64,000 bases of DNA from Agromyces aureus (GCF_001660485.1 NZ_CP013979.1:3596001-3660000); one strand, 5' to 3'; positions 17,082 to 25,137 are shown, counted from the first letter of the stretch. The notes: a model not told the origin generated them from the letters alone. A program made the numbers and translations.

Positions 17082-17684
17082 TCAGGAGGCCTTGGCCGGA
17101 TGGAACCGCGTGGCCGACCAGGCGTCGGCGATCGCGCTGACCTTGGTGTCGCGCCACCCGTTGTCGCGGAGCGCGCTGCGAACGGCGTTGTCACCGGGCG
17201 CCGTCGTGCGCCGGCCCTTGCCGTGCACGATCCACACGGGCGAAGCGACGCCGCACTCGCGGAACCAGACGGGCAGCGAGGCCAGCTCGCCCTGATCGCG
17301 CACGACCACGACGACGAGCTCGGCCTCGAACGGCGCCACGCGCGTGGCACCGGCGAGCGCGTCCTCGAGTTCGGCGACCGGCAGTTCGCCGCGCACGGCG
17401 ACCGTGCGACCCGCGGCGATGCCGAGCTTCTCGGCGAGCGTGGGCGGAGCCGCGACGAGTGCGTGGGCCCAGGCCGGCGCGGCAGCGCCCAGCCGGAACC
17501 GGTACGTGTCGCCCTGCGCGACGAACGAGACGACGCCGTCGGTCGCCTCCACCTGCGAGAGTGCCGCCCTCGGCAGACGGGCTCGACGCTCACCCGAGAC
17601 CTGGAGTCCCCCTGCTTCGAGGTGGAGCGTGACGGCGGCAGACCCGTCGTCGTCGATCCAGGTCGCGCGTGCTTGTCGTCCCAT
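17082..17684 (-). CDS. DUF3052-like protein
   Basis: 200 residues. The second half (about 80-200) resembles DUF3052: TLAEKLGIAAGRTVAVRG, then a hydrophobic strand ELVVVVVRDQGEL, SPVWIVHGKG, and a C-terminal DTKVSAIADAWSATRF. The first half (1-78) is a beta-rich domain with ATWIDDDGSAAVTLHL that I do not recognise. Members are small cytoplasmic actinobacterial proteins of unknown function. The start has a GGGGGG-type ribosome binding site. It lies 94 bp downstream of PhzF in the same direction. Confidence 0.75.
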   Translation of the reverse strand: MGRQARATWIDDDGSAAVTLHLEAGGLQVSGERRARLPRAALSQVEATDGVVSFVAQGDTYRFRLGAAAPAWAHALVAAPPTLAEKLGIAAGRTVAVRGELPVAELEDALAGATRVAPFEAELVVVVVRDQGELASLPVWFRECGVASPVWIVHGKGRRTTAPGDNAVRSALRDNGWRDTKVSAIADAWSATRFHPAKAS

Positions 17685-17778
17685 GCAAATCCCCCCGGTT
17701 CATGATCGTCGTCCGGCACGCTCGACGCAATGCCCCCGAACGGATGTGACCGCTCGTTCCCGTCGTCGCGGCGTGCGC

Positions 17779-18690
17779 TCAGTCCGCGGGTGCCGGAATC
17801 GGCACGGCGCGCCCGCTCACCGTGATGCCGCCGCTCACGGGGATGTCGACCGTGAGCTCGCCGGGGCGTCCGACGTGGCGCCCCTGCTCGATGACGATGC
17901 GCGCCGGGGCGGCGACCGCGCCGAGCGCGCGCAGGTAGCCTCCGACGGCGGCCGCGGCCGACCCCGTCGCGGGGTCCTCGGTGATGCGGCCGACCGGGAA
18001 CAGGTTGCGCGCCTCGAAGCGGCGCGGGCTCGCGGCAGCCGTCTGCGCGATGGGGTGCAGCACCGTGATGGTCGCGGGCCAGCCCTGCTCGTCCATGAGC
18101 GCGCGCACGTCGGCCGGGTCGAACCCGAAGCCGTCGAAGGCCGGCGCGTCGGCGAGCACGAGCACGGGGTGCCAGTTGCCCGCGAAGGCGAGGCGCGGCG
18201 GCAACTCGCTCGAGAGCGCCGACGCCTCGAGTCCGAGGAGCCCCAGCACCCGGGCGAGCGTCGCGGGCTCGAACTCGGCGAGGTCGGTGTCGATGCTCGT
18301 GAACGCGGCCGTGATGCCGTCGGGCCCCTGCTCGGTGGCGATCTCGATCGGCCCGACCGGCGTGCGGAACCGCAACGACCCGGCTCGGGCATCGCCCTCC
18401 CTCGAACGCCCGGCGAGCGCGGTCGAACGCTCGGCGAGCGCGACGGCGGTCGCGACCGTCGCATGTCCGCAGAACGGCACCTCGGCGATCGGCGAGAAGT
18501 AGCGCACGACGTACGCGTCGCCGTCGCGCCCGGTGACGAACGCGGTCTCGGCGTAGTCGACCACGGCGGCGATGCGCTGCATCTGCGCGTCGTCGAGACC
18601 CGACGCGTCGAGCACGACCCCGGCCGGATTGCCGCCCGTCGGCTGGTCGGCGAAGGCGGCGTAGCGGAGGATCTCGGGCGCGCTGGTCAT
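17779..18690 (-). CDS. PhzF family isomerase
   Basis: 303-residue protein of the PhzF/diaminopimelate-epimerase-like fold. The N-terminal GNPAGVVLDA, the putative catalytic Glu in DYAETAFV, the FCGHATVA segment at the start of the second lobe and DPATGSAAAAVGGYL in the C-terminal lobe are all present. The family catalyses stereo- or double-bond isomerisation. There is no phenazine gene cluster here, so it is best seen as a generic PhzF-like enzyme of unknown substrate. GACGAT sits 6 nt before the ATG, suggesting a leaderless start. Confidence 0.9.
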   Translation of the reverse strand: MTSAPEILRYAAFADQPTGGNPAGVVLDASGLDDAQMQRIAAVVDYAETAFVTGRDGDAYVVRYFSPIAEVPFCGHATVATAVALAERSTALAGRSREGDARAGSLRFRTPVGPIEIATEQGPDGITAAFTSIDTDLAEFEPATLARVLGLLGLEASALSSELPPRLAFAGNWHPVLVLADAPAFDGFGFDPADVRALMDEQGWPATITVLHPIAQTAAASPRRFEARNLFPVGRITEDPATGSAAAAVGGYLRALGAVAAPARIVIEQGRHVGRPGELTVDIPVSGGITVSGRAVPIPAPAD

Positions 18691-18696
18691 GCCTCG

Positions 18697-18702
18697 ATCG
18701 TC
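18697..18702 (-). promoter_or_regulatory. -10-like element before PhzF
   Basis: GACGAT, read on the minus strand, lies 6 nt before the ATG at 18690. The same hexamer and spacing recur before the GTG at 63143. Confidence 0.35.
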
Positions 18703-18783
18703 CCACGTACGACCGGGCGCACTGCGCCGGACGTCGGGCGGCGGTGCCGCCGGGCAGCGGGGGAAGTGCCGCAGCGCATCGGA

Positions 18784-18840
18784 CGAGCGGATGCCGCGGG
18801 CCGCCCTCGTACGATGGGCGCGCGCCGCGGCATCCGCTCG
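18784..18840. terminator. Hairpin after the ArsR-SRPBCC-VOC operon
   Basis: Perfect 16-bp arms CGAGCGGATGCCGCGG (18784-18799) and CCGCGGCATCCGCTCG (18825-18840) enclose 25 nt. It lies just downstream of the VOC stop at 18855 on the minus strand and uses the reiterated GGATGCC/GGCATCC motif. Confidence 0.6.
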
Positions 18841-18854
18841 CTCGACGGCTCTGG

Positions 18855-19316
18855 TCAGGGCTGCTGCGCGGGCTCCGGCTGCTCCTGCTCGGCGCCGAAG
18901 CGCTGCCGCGCGTCGAGCGGGATGAGCGGTCTCGCCGCCCGTGCCTTGAGCTGCTGCACGGCCCAGGTGTTGCCGTCGGGGTCGCTGAAGCCGAAGAACG
19001 TGCCGCCGTCGCGCTCGTCGAACACGGTGATCGGGCTCGCGTCGATGCCCCGTTCGATGAGCTCGGCGCGCGCGGCCTCGGCATCGGCGACGACGAGCTG
19101 CAGGCCGCGCAACGAGCCCGGCGCCATCTCGTTCTGCGCGGGCAGGTTGCCGATGACGATCGAGCAGCCGGAGCCGCGCGGGGTCAGCTGCGCGATGTGC
19201 ACCTGCTCGGTGCGGGTGTCGTGGTCGAGGTCGAATCCGACCTGGTCGCGGTAGAAGGCGATCGAGCGGTCGAGGTCGGCGACGGGCACGATGACGACTT
19301 CGAGGGTCCAGTCCAT
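18855..19316 (-). CDS. VOC (glyoxalase/bleomycin-resistance) family protein
   Basis: 153 residues. A single VOC domain (about 1-120) with paired beta-alpha-beta-beta-beta units: VIVPVADLDRSIAFYRDQVGF opens the first, and the second ends with FGFSDPDGNTWAVQQL, the usual metal-site strand. The C-terminal 30 residues are Gln/Pro-rich and unstructured. It is the third gene of an operon with ArsR and an SRPBCC protein, 11 nt after the latter. This grouping is common in actinobacteria, but the substrate is unknown. Confidence 0.88.
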   Translation of the reverse strand: MDWTLEVVIVPVADLDRSIAFYRDQVGFDLDHDTRTEQVHIAQLTPRGSGCSIVIGNLPAQNEMAPGSLRGLQLVVADAEAARAELIERGIDASPITVFDERDGGTFFGFSDPDGNTWAVQQLKARAARPLIPLDARQRFGAEQEQPEPAQQP

Positions 19317-19327
19317 GGCGCCGCTCC

Positions 19328-19807
19328 TCAGCCCAGCAGGCCGTCGAGGCGCTGGTAGCCCTCGGTCAGCCCCTGCTCCATGTTCGACGCGACCATGCCG
19401 TCGCGGGACTCGACGCTCGGGTACGTCGAGTGGATGCGCAGGCGCGTGCGCCCGTCGCCGAGGTCTTCGAAGGCCATCGACTCGATCGCGACGACGTCGG
19501 GGAAGCCCTCGAACTCGAACGTCTGGATGGCGAACTCGTTCTCGCGCACCGTGTGGAAGGTGCCGTTGAAGCCGTAGGCCTCGCCCGCCGGATCGACGTG
19601 CACGTAGCGGTAGCCGCCCTGCGACACGAAGTCCCAGCGCTCGACCTGCATGTCGTAGCCGTTCGGGCCGAGCCAGCGCTTGACGAGCTCGGGGTCTCGG
19701 TGCGCCTCGAAGACGGCGCTCACCGGTGCGTCGAACTCGCGCACGATGTCGATGAACGGCAGGCCCTCGGGGGCGGTGATGGTGACGGGGTTGGTGGTGG
19801 TGGTCAT
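19328..19807 (-). CDS. SRPBCC family protein (AHSA1-like)
   Basis: 159 residues with the START/Bet-v1-like ligand-binding fold: VREFDAPVSAVFEAHRDPELVKRWLGP in the first third, YRYVHVDPAGEAYGFNGTF in the middle, and a long C-terminal helix (MEQGLTEGYQRLDGLLG). The ATG overlaps the ArsR stop as ATGA, so it is translationally coupled to the regulator. ArsR-AHSA1 pairs are frequent in actinobacteria, but their ligands are generally unknown. Confidence 0.9.
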   Translation of the reverse strand: MTTTTNPVTITAPEGLPFIDIVREFDAPVSAVFEAHRDPELVKRWLGPNGYDMQVERWDFVSQGGYRYVHVDPAGEAYGFNGTFHTVRENEFAIQTFEFEGFPDVVAIESMAFEDLGDGRTRLRIHSTYPSVESRDGMVASNMEQGLTEGYQRLDGLLG

Positions 19808-20211
19808 GATTCCTGTGCCTTGCGTGCGCGGCCGGCCTCGGGGCCGGTCGGTGCGGATGCGGCGGCGGGATCGTCGTCGCGGTCGGTGGCGAGCAGCGCG
19901 TCGAGAGAACGGAATCGCTGCTCGTGGATCAGCCGGTAGCGGTCGATCCACGCGGTGAGGGCTTCGAGCTGGGCCGGCGCCAGGTGCACGGGGCGGCGTT
20001 GCGCGTCGCGCGTTCGCGTGACGAGACCCGCAGCTTCGAGCACCTGGATGTGCTTGGACACGGCCTGCTTCGTGATCTGGAACGGTTCGGCGAGTTCGTT
20101 GACCGTGGCCGAACCACGGCTGAGCCTCGCGACGATGCCGCGACGCACCGGGTCGGCCAGCGCCATGAATGCGCGGTCGAGCCGGTCGTCTGCACCGGGG
20201 TCGAGGATCAT
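19804..20211 (-). CDS. ArsR family winged-helix regulator
   Basis: 135 residues. Winged helix at about 10-95: FMALADPVRRGIVARLSRGSATVNELAEPF, then the recognition helix TKQAVSKHIQVLEAAGLV. No CxC metal motif of the arsenic sensors is visible, so it belongs to the non-metal ArsR/SRPBCC-linked group. The C-terminal 25 residues are disordered. It heads an operon with the SRPBCC and VOC genes and is presumably an autorepressor acting at the AT-rich dyads just upstream (20225-20256). Confidence 0.9.
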   Translation of the reverse strand: MILDPGADDRLDRAFMALADPVRRGIVARLSRGSATVNELAEPFQITKQAVSKHIQVLEAAGLVTRTRDAQRRPVHLAPAQLEALTAWIDRYRLIHEQRFRSLDALLATDRDDDPAAASAPTGPEAGRARKAQES

Positions 20212-20224
20212 CTCGTCTAACCAA

Positions 20225-20256
20225 CCATTCCATTGATCAACTGTTTGATTGATTAC
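20225..20256. promoter_or_regulatory. AT-rich promoter/operator of the ArsR operon
   Basis: An AT-rich island in GC-rich DNA immediately before the ArsR start. It contains the palindrome TTGATCAA (20233-20240) followed by TTGATTGATTAC, so the TTGAT half-site occurs three times. It is a likely autoregulatory operator overlapping the promoter. Confidence 0.45.
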
Positions 20257-20372
20257 AACCTACGCCCGTACGACGGGCGGGTCAAGCGTTCTTCGAGAAT
20301 TCCTCGCGGTAGCGCGGCATCCGGAGCAGAATCGACGACGAACCCTCGACCGATGACGATCTGGAGCACGCC

Positions 20373-20789
20373 ATGCCCGTCACACTGAACCCCTACCTCA
20401 ACTTCCGCGGCACCGCCCGCGAGGCGCTCGAGTTCTACCACGCGATCTTCGGCGGCACCCTGAACATCAGCACCTTCGCCGACTTCCAGGCCTCCGAGAG
20501 CCCCGCCGACGCCGACCTCGTCATGCACGGGCAGATCGATGGAGCCGACGGGCTCACGATCATGGCGGCCGACGTGCCGGCCCACATGGAGTACCACGGC
20601 ATCTCGGGCGTCTCGGTGTCGATCTCGGGCGATGACGACGCGGTCATCCGGGGCTACTGGAACGGGCTCTCCGACGGCGCGACCGTGCTGCAGCCGCTCG
20701 AGGTCGCGCCATGGGGTGACGCGTTCGGCATGCTGCTCGACCGCTTCGGCGCGAGCTGGCTCGTCAACATCTCGGGCACCGCAGCCTAG
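20373..20789 (+). CDS. PhnB-like VOC family protein
   Basis: 138 residues. The start VTLNPYLNFRGTAREALEFYHAIFGG and the end WGDAFGMLLDRFGASWLVNI are diagnostic of the PhnB-like subfamily of VOC proteins, formerly called 3-demethylubiquinone-9 methyltransferase. Conserved metal ligands are replaced as usual in this subgroup. Function unknown. It is transcribed alone; its stop lies 17 nt before the convergent MarR stop. Confidence 0.9.
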   Translation: MPVTLNPYLNFRGTAREALEFYHAIFGGTLNISTFADFQASESPADADLVMHGQIDGADGLTIMAADVPAHMEYHGISGVSVSISGDDDAVIRGYWNGLSDGATVLQPLEVAPWGDAFGMLLDRFGASWLVNISGTAA

Positions 20790-20806
20790 CGGCGAGCACG
20801 CGAGCG

Positions 20807-21265
20807 TCAGCCCGCGGCGACCGGCGGCGCGATCGCGTGCAGCGCGTCGACGACGGGCGCGAGCTCGGGCTGCGCCTGCGCATCGGCGAGCACGCGCTCG
20901 AGCGTCTCGTCGTGGATCGGACGCGCGCGCTCGTACAGCGCCCGGCCCGCGTGCGTGAGCTCGGTGTAGATGCCGCGCCGGTCGTCGGCGCAGAGCACGC
21001 GGGTGAGCAGCGCGCGATCCTCGAGCCGGTTCACGAGTCTCGTGGTCGCACTCGGGCTGAGCGCGGTCGCGCGGGCGAGCTGCTGCATGCGCATGTGCCA
21101 GCCGTCCTGGCGGCTCAGCGCGTCGAGCACGGTGTACTCGACGACCGAGAGGTCGACGGAGCCCGAGAGGGCCCGCTCGAGCTCGCTCTCGATCAGCCCG
21201 TGCAGTGCGGCGAGCGTGCGCCAGCCGTGCGCGCGCACCTCGACGGCGTCGTCGGCGATGCCCAT
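20807..21265 (-). CDS. MarR family regulator
   Basis: 152 residues. Winged helix at about 50-110: MRMQQLARATALSPSATTRLVNRLEDRALLTRV, followed by the wing DDRRGIYTELTHAG. ATG 21265 was chosen because AGGAGA precedes it; upstream codons in frame encode a low-complexity duplicated stretch. It is divergent from an MFS exporter-reductase-DJ-1 operon, and the intergenic region carries perfect inverted repeats. By analogy with other MarR loci it probably represses both directions and is released by a toxic small molecule (inference). Confidence 0.9.
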   Translation of the reverse strand: MGIADDAVEVRAHGWRTLAALHGLIESELERALSGSVDLSVVEYTVLDALSRQDGWHMRMQQLARATALSPSATTRLVNRLEDRALLTRVLCADDRRGIYTELTHAGRALYERARPIHDETLERVLADAQAQPELAPVVDALHAIAPPVAAG

Positions 21266-21282
21266 GTCGTCTCCTGATCTCG

Positions 21283-21324
21283 CGTGCGGTGCGTGTGGTC
21301 GGGCGTGCGGTGCGTGTGGTCGGG
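21283..21324. repeat. Two tandem 21-bp repeats
   Basis: CGTGCGGTGCGTGTGGTCGGG occurs twice head-to-tail (21283-21303 and 21304-21324), in the 5' leader of the MarR gene. Recent-looking duplication, with no function evident. Confidence 0.8.
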
Positions 21325-21380
21325 CGTCGTTCGGCGCCCGGTCGGGGCTCCCGCGAGCACCGTCTCGGCGCGCCCGGGAA

Positions 21381-21458
21381 AAGTAGTTGCTTGCGCTAGG
21401 TAATTGCGTGTGCAACTATTGACCCTGCGTTCGCAATAGTCGGCGCTTGCAACTACTT
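21381..21458. promoter_or_regulatory. MarR operator region between divergent genes
   Basis: AAGTAGTTGC (21381-21390) and GCAACTACTT (21449-21458) form a perfect 10-bp inverted repeat. Nested inside, ACTATTG (21416-21421 region) and CAATAGT (21434-21440) form a second. A possible rightward promoter is TTGCGC (21391-21396) with AACTAT (21414-21419), spacer 17, so the dyads surround the promoter elements of the MFS gene. Confidence 0.6.
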
Positions 21459-21483
21459 CCCTCAGTGTACAGGAGAACCTCGC

Positions 21484-22743
21484 ATGCCACTCGGACTGCT
21501 CGCCCTCGCGATCGGAGCCTTCGGCATCGGCCTGACCGAGTTCGTGATCATGGGCCTGCTGCCCGACCTCGCCGCCGACTTCGGCGTCACCGAGGCCGCG
21601 GCCGGCTGGTTCATCTCGGGCTACGCCCTCGCCGTGGCCGTCGGGGCGATCGCCCTCACGGCGGCCGCCACCCGACTCCCCCGCAAGCCCGTGCTCATGG
21701 GCCTGCTCGGACTGTTCATCGCGGGCAACGCCGTCTCGGCGCTCGCCCCGACGTACGAGGCCATGATGGCCGGGCGCATCATCGCCGCACTCTGCCACGG
21801 CGCCTTCTTCGGCATCGGCGCGGTGCTCGCGGCCGACCTCGTCGCGCCCGCGAAGCGCGCCGGCGCCATCGCGATCATGTTCACCGGCCTCACCGCCGCG
21901 AACGTGCTGGGCGTGCCGTTCGGCACGTTCCTCGGGCAGCAGTACGGCTGGCGCTCGACGTTCTGGGTCATCTCGGCGATCGGGGTGGTGGCGCTCATCG
22001 GCATCGCCGCGCTCGTGCCGTCGACCCGCACCATGGCCGCCGGCACGAACATCGCCGGCGCGAACGGCGCCGCGCCGGCCCCGAGCCTCCGCCGCGAGCT
22101 CGGCGCATTCCGCTCGGGCCAGGTCTGGCTCTCGCTGACCGTCACCGTGCTCGGCTTCGGCGGCATGTTCGGCGCGTTCACGTACATCGCGTACACGCTC
22201 ACCGAGGTCAGCGGGTTCGCCGCGACCGACGTGCCGTGGCTGCTCGTGCTCTTCGGCGCGGGCCTCGTCGTCGGCAACTGGATCGGCGGCAAGCTCGCCG
22301 ACCGGTCGATCGACGGCACGCTGCTCGGCTTCATCGCCACCCTCGTCGTGGTGCTGGCCATGCTCGGCTGGCTCGCGGCCCTCCCCGTCGCCGTCATCGT
22401 GCTGCTCGTGCTCATGGGCGGGTTCGGCTTCGGCACGGTGCCCGCGCTGCAGAGCCGCGTCATGCGGTACGCAGACCAGGCGCCGACGCTCGCCTCGGGC
22501 GCGAACATCGCCGCCTTCAACATCGGCAACGCCCTCGGCGCGTTCGCAGGCGGCCTCGCGATCTCGGCGGGCCTCGGCTACACCTCGCCCATCTGGGTCG
22601 GCGCGATCATCACCGCCGCCGCGCTCCTCGTCATGGTCGTCGCCTGGTCCACCGCCCGCGCCGGTGCGCCGTCCGCCGAACGAGCGGATGCCGCGACCCG
22701 CGTCACGACCACGACCGGTGCCATCGCGACATCCGCTCTCTGA
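21484..22743 (+). CDS. MFS exporter of the AraJ/YdhP type
   Basis: 419 residues, 12 helices. LLALAIGAFGIGLTEFVIMGLLPDLA and the helix-2 loop TRLPRKPVLM, with CHGAFFGIGAVLA in helix 4, are characteristic of the drug:H+ antiporter-1 branch (AraJ, YdhP). Probable function is proton-driven efflux of small molecules. An AGGAG ribosome binding site lies 8 nt before the ATG. It is the first gene after the MarR operator, followed by an aldo/keto reductase and a DJ-1/PfpI protein. Confidence 0.92.
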   Translation: MPLGLLALAIGAFGIGLTEFVIMGLLPDLAADFGVTEAAAGWFISGYALAVAVGAIALTAAATRLPRKPVLMGLLGLFIAGNAVSALAPTYEAMMAGRIIAALCHGAFFGIGAVLAADLVAPAKRAGAIAIMFTGLTAANVLGVPFGTFLGQQYGWRSTFWVISAIGVVALIGIAALVPSTRTMAAGTNIAGANGAAPAPSLRRELGAFRSGQVWLSLTVTVLGFGGMFGAFTYIAYTLTEVSGFAATDVPWLLVLFGAGLVVGNWIGGKLADRSIDGTLLGFIATLVVVLAMLGWLAALPVAVIVLLVLMGGFGFGTVPALQSRVMRYADQAPTLASGANIAAFNIGNALGAFAGGLAISAGLGYTSPIWVGAIITAAALLVMVVAWSTARAGAPSAERADAATRVTTTTGAIATSAL

Positions 22744-22776
22744 TCTCGCTCCCGACCCCTCCCGAAAGGAACACCC

Positions 22777-23610
22777 ATGACCGCCACCGTCCCCACCATC
22801 GCCCTGAACAACGGCGTGCGGATGCCGCAGCTCGGCTTCGGCGTCTTCCAGGTGCCCGACGACGAGACCGCCGCAGCCGTGACCACGGCCCTCGAGGTCG
22901 GCTACCGCAGCATCGACACGGCCGCCGTCTACGGCAACGAGGCCGGAGTCGGCCGCGCCCTCGCCGCCTCGGGCATCGCGCGCGACGAGCTGTTCGTCAC
23001 CACGAAGGTCTGGAACTCCGACCAGGGCTACGACGAGACCCTTCGCGCGTTCGACGCGAGCGCCGCGAAGCTCGGCCTCGAGCAGCTCGACCTGTACCTG
23101 ATCCACTGGCCGACGCCCGACCGCGACCGCTACCTCGACACGTGGCGCGCGCTCGAGCGCCTGCTCGCCGACGGCCGCACACGTGCGATCGGCGTCTCGA
23201 ACTTCGAGCCCGAGCACCTCGACCGACTGATCGCGGCGAGCAGCGTGGTGCCCGCCGTCAACCAGGTCGAGCTGCACCCGGCCATGGCGAATCGCCGCGT
23301 CGTCGCCGCCGCCGCGGCACACGGCATCGCGACCGAGGCGTGGAGCCCGCTCGCGCAGGGCGCCGTGCTCGGCGAGGCATCCGTCGTCGCGATCGCCGAC
23401 CGCCATGGGCGCACGCCCGCACAGGTGGTGCTGCGCTGGCACCTGCAGCAGGGACGCATCGTGATCCCCAAGTCGGTCACCCCCCGCCGCATCGCCGAGA
23501 ACTTCGACGTGTTCGGCTTCGAGCTCTCGGCCGAGGAGCTCTCGGCGATCGACGCGCTCGAGCGCGACGGCCGCACCGGGCCGCACCCCGCCGAGTTCCA
23601 CGCGGCCTGA
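22777..23610 (+). CDS. Aldo/keto reductase, 2,5-diketo-gluconate-reductase type
   Basis: 277 residues, the compact AKR5-type length. Catalytic tetrad Asp47 and Tyr52 (SIDTAAVYGNE), Lys77 (TTKVWN), His110 (LIHWPTP). The NADPH-binding IPKSVTPRRIAENFDVFGFEL is intact. The family reduces 2,5-diketo-D-gluconate, methylglyoxal and other aldehydes. It follows the MFS gene by 33 bp (AAAGGAA ribosome binding site) and so lies in the MarR-controlled operon. A role in carbonyl detoxification is inferred from that context. Confidence 0.92.
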   Translation: MTATVPTIALNNGVRMPQLGFGVFQVPDDETAAAVTTALEVGYRSIDTAAVYGNEAGVGRALAASGIARDELFVTTKVWNSDQGYDETLRAFDASAAKLGLEQLDLYLIHWPTPDRDRYLDTWRALERLLADGRTRAIGVSNFEPEHLDRLIAASSVVPAVNQVELHPAMANRRVVAAAAAHGIATEAWSPLAQGAVLGEASVVAIADRHGRTPAQVVLRWHLQQGRIVIPKSVTPRRIAENFDVFGFELSAEELSAIDALERDGRTGPHPAEFHAA

Positions 23611-23669
23611 GCCGTCGGGCCGCCGGCCGGCCATCACGCAGAAGACCCACCACGCAGAAACGGAATCCC

Positions 23670-24374
23670 ATGAGCGACATCCTGATGATCGTCACCGCCG
23701 CCACGAGCCTCACGCTCAAGGACGGCACCGAACACCCCACCGGCTACTGGGCCGAGGAGCTCGTGACCGCGCACCGCGAGCTCGTCGCGGCCGGCCACGC
23801 CGTGACCATCGCGACCCCCGGCGGCGTCGCACCGTCCGTCGACGCGGGCAGCCTCGACCCGTCGCAGACCGGCGGCGAGTCGCGCGCCCGAGAGTTCGCG
23901 GACTACCTCGACGCGATCGCCGGCGAGCTCGCGACCCCGCGTGCGATCGCCGACGTCGACGCGGCCGACTACGCGGCGGTCGTGCTGCCCGGCGGGCACG
24001 GACCCATGAGCGACCTCGCGTTCGACGACGCGACCGGCCGGGTGCTTGTCGCCGCGAACGAGGCCGGCACGATCATCGCGCCGTTCTGCCACGGCCCGGC
24101 CGCCCTGCTCTCGGCGAACCTCGCCGACGGCTCGTTCGCGTTCGCCGGCCGCCGCCTCACCGTCTTCACCGACGAGGAGGAGCGCACGGGCGGCACGGGG
24201 GAGAACACGCCGTGGTGGGTCGAGAGCCGCCTCCGCGAGCGCGGCGCCGTCATCGACTCGGCGGCCCCGTGGAGCGACCACGTCGTAGTCGACGGCAACC
24301 TCATCACCGGCCAGAACCCGCAGTCCAGCGCCTCGGTCGCCGCGCGAGTGCTCGCCGCGCTCGCCGCCCGCTGA
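23670..24374 (+). CDS. Type 1 glutamine amidotransferase-like, DJ-1/PfpI family
   Basis: 234 residues. The nucleophile elbow is Cys140 in IAPFCHGPAALL, with VVLPGGHGPMSDLAF providing the oxyanion strand and the acidic residue upstream; VVDGNLITGQNPQSS is the conserved C-terminal strand. This matches the Hsp31-like branch with glyoxalase III or deglycase activity. It begins 60 bp after the aldo/keto reductase stop. With that enzyme and the exporter it suggests an operon against methylglyoxal-like electrophiles (inference). Confidence 0.9.
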   Translation: MSDILMIVTAATSLTLKDGTEHPTGYWAEELVTAHRELVAAGHAVTIATPGGVAPSVDAGSLDPSQTGGESRAREFADYLDAIAGELATPRAIADVDAADYAAVVLPGGHGPMSDLAFDDATGRVLVAANEAGTIIAPFCHGPAALLSANLADGSFAFAGRRLTVFTDEEERTGGTGENTPWWVESRLRERGAVIDSAAPWSDHVVVDGNLITGQNPQSSASVAARVLAALAAR

Positions 24375-24419
24375 GGGCCGACCGGGCAGGGCCGCCCCCG
24401 ACGTCGAAGCCGGCGACGG

Positions 24420-24476
24420 ACGACGGATGCCGCGGCACCGCGCTCGAGATGAGCGCCGCGCCGCGGCATCCGTCGT
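24420..24476. terminator. Bidirectional hairpin terminator
   Basis: Perfect 17-bp arms ACGACGGATGCCGCGGC (24420-24436) and GCCGCGGCATCCGTCGT (24460-24476), with a nested 6-bp stem GCGCTC/GAGCGC. It lies between the converging DJ-1/PfpI and zinc-ribbon genes and is built on the reiterated motif. Confidence 0.65.
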
Positions 24477-24515
24477 TCGTCGTTCCGGCCGTCGCTGAGC
24501 GTTGGGCGCCCCGCG

Positions 24516-24896
24516 TCAGTCGAAGAGGTCGGACAACCAGTTGTCCTTCTTCTTCTTGCGGTAGCCCTGGTCGCCGTAGCCGCGGTTGTCGTAGCCACGG
24601 TTGTCGTACCCGCGATTGTCCTGACCGCGGTTGTCGTACGGCGGCTGGCCGGAGGCGGGCTGGCCGTACTGCGGCTGCGACGGCGGCTGATAGGCCGGCG
24701 GGGCGGGCTGCCGGTACGCCGGCTGGGCCGGGGCGGGCGCGGTCGGTGCTGCACCGCTGTCGTTCGCGGCGCGCTCGATGATCTTGTCGAGCTCGCCTCG
24801 GTCCAGCCACACGCCGCGGCAGGTCGGGCAGTAGTCGATCTCGATGCCGCTGCGCTCGCTCATCACGAGCACGGCTCCGTCGTTGGGGCACTGCAT
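24516..24896 (-). CDS. TFIIB-type zinc-ribbon protein with DNRGY repeats
   Basis: 126 residues. The N-terminal zinc ribbon (1-45) has Cys3, Cys23 and Cys26; the fourth usual Cys is Asp6 (CPND rather than CPxC), a known variant. The helix LDRGELDKIIER follows. The middle is Pro/Gln/Ala-rich; then come imperfect DNRGY/DNRGQ pentapeptides (five in about 30 residues), and a basic-acidic end KKKKDNWLSDLFD conserved in the family. Function unknown. ATG 24896 has a GAGG-type ribosome binding site. Confidence 0.88.
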   Translation of the reverse strand: MQCPNDGAVLVMSERSGIEIDYCPTCRGVWLDRGELDKIIERAANDSGAAPTAPAPAQPAYRQPAPPAYQPPSQPQYGQPASGQPPYDNRGQDNRGYDNRGYDNRGYGDQGYRKKKKDNWLSDLFD

Positions 24897-25039
24897 GGGT
24901 GGGGGCTCCTCGTTCGCGGTTGCAAGGGGTCCTGGCCGAGCCTAGGCAGCGAAGCTCCGAGGACGCCCAGATCCGCGCCGGCCGGCAGGGTCGCGCCCCG
25001 GTCCGCACCGTCTCGCTCGAGGGCGCACCGGCGAAACGA

Positions 25040-25103
25040 CGACGAGCGGATGCCTCGGCGCACGCCTCACGAGGAGGCGGGCGACCGCGGCATCCGCTCG
25101 TCG
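25040..25103. terminator. Hairpin terminator after a cold-shock gene
   Basis: 19-bp arms (25040-25058 and 25085-25103) with one mismatch, containing GAGCGGATGCC and GGCATCCGCTC, and a nested stem CGCCTC/GAGGCG. It starts about 35 nt beyond the cold-shock stop on the minus strand. Confidence 0.6.
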
Positions 25104-25137
25104 ACCGGCGCGGGGCGCCGATCAGCGTGACGGAGAA

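Noticed and set aside
17779..18690. PhzF gene as part of a phenazine cluster
   Set aside because: No other phenazine genes nearby; PhzF-like isomerases are widespread and mostly unrelated to phenazines.
19928..20233. In-frame extension of the SRPBCC gene through ArsR
   Set aside because: The SRPBCC ATG overlaps the ArsR stop; the extension is the shifted frame of ArsR.
21193..23637. Long minus-strand frame across the MFS and reductase genes
   Set aside because: Low-complexity Arg/Gly/Asp translation caused by high GC3; the plus-strand genes have intact catalytic motifs and ribosome binding sites.
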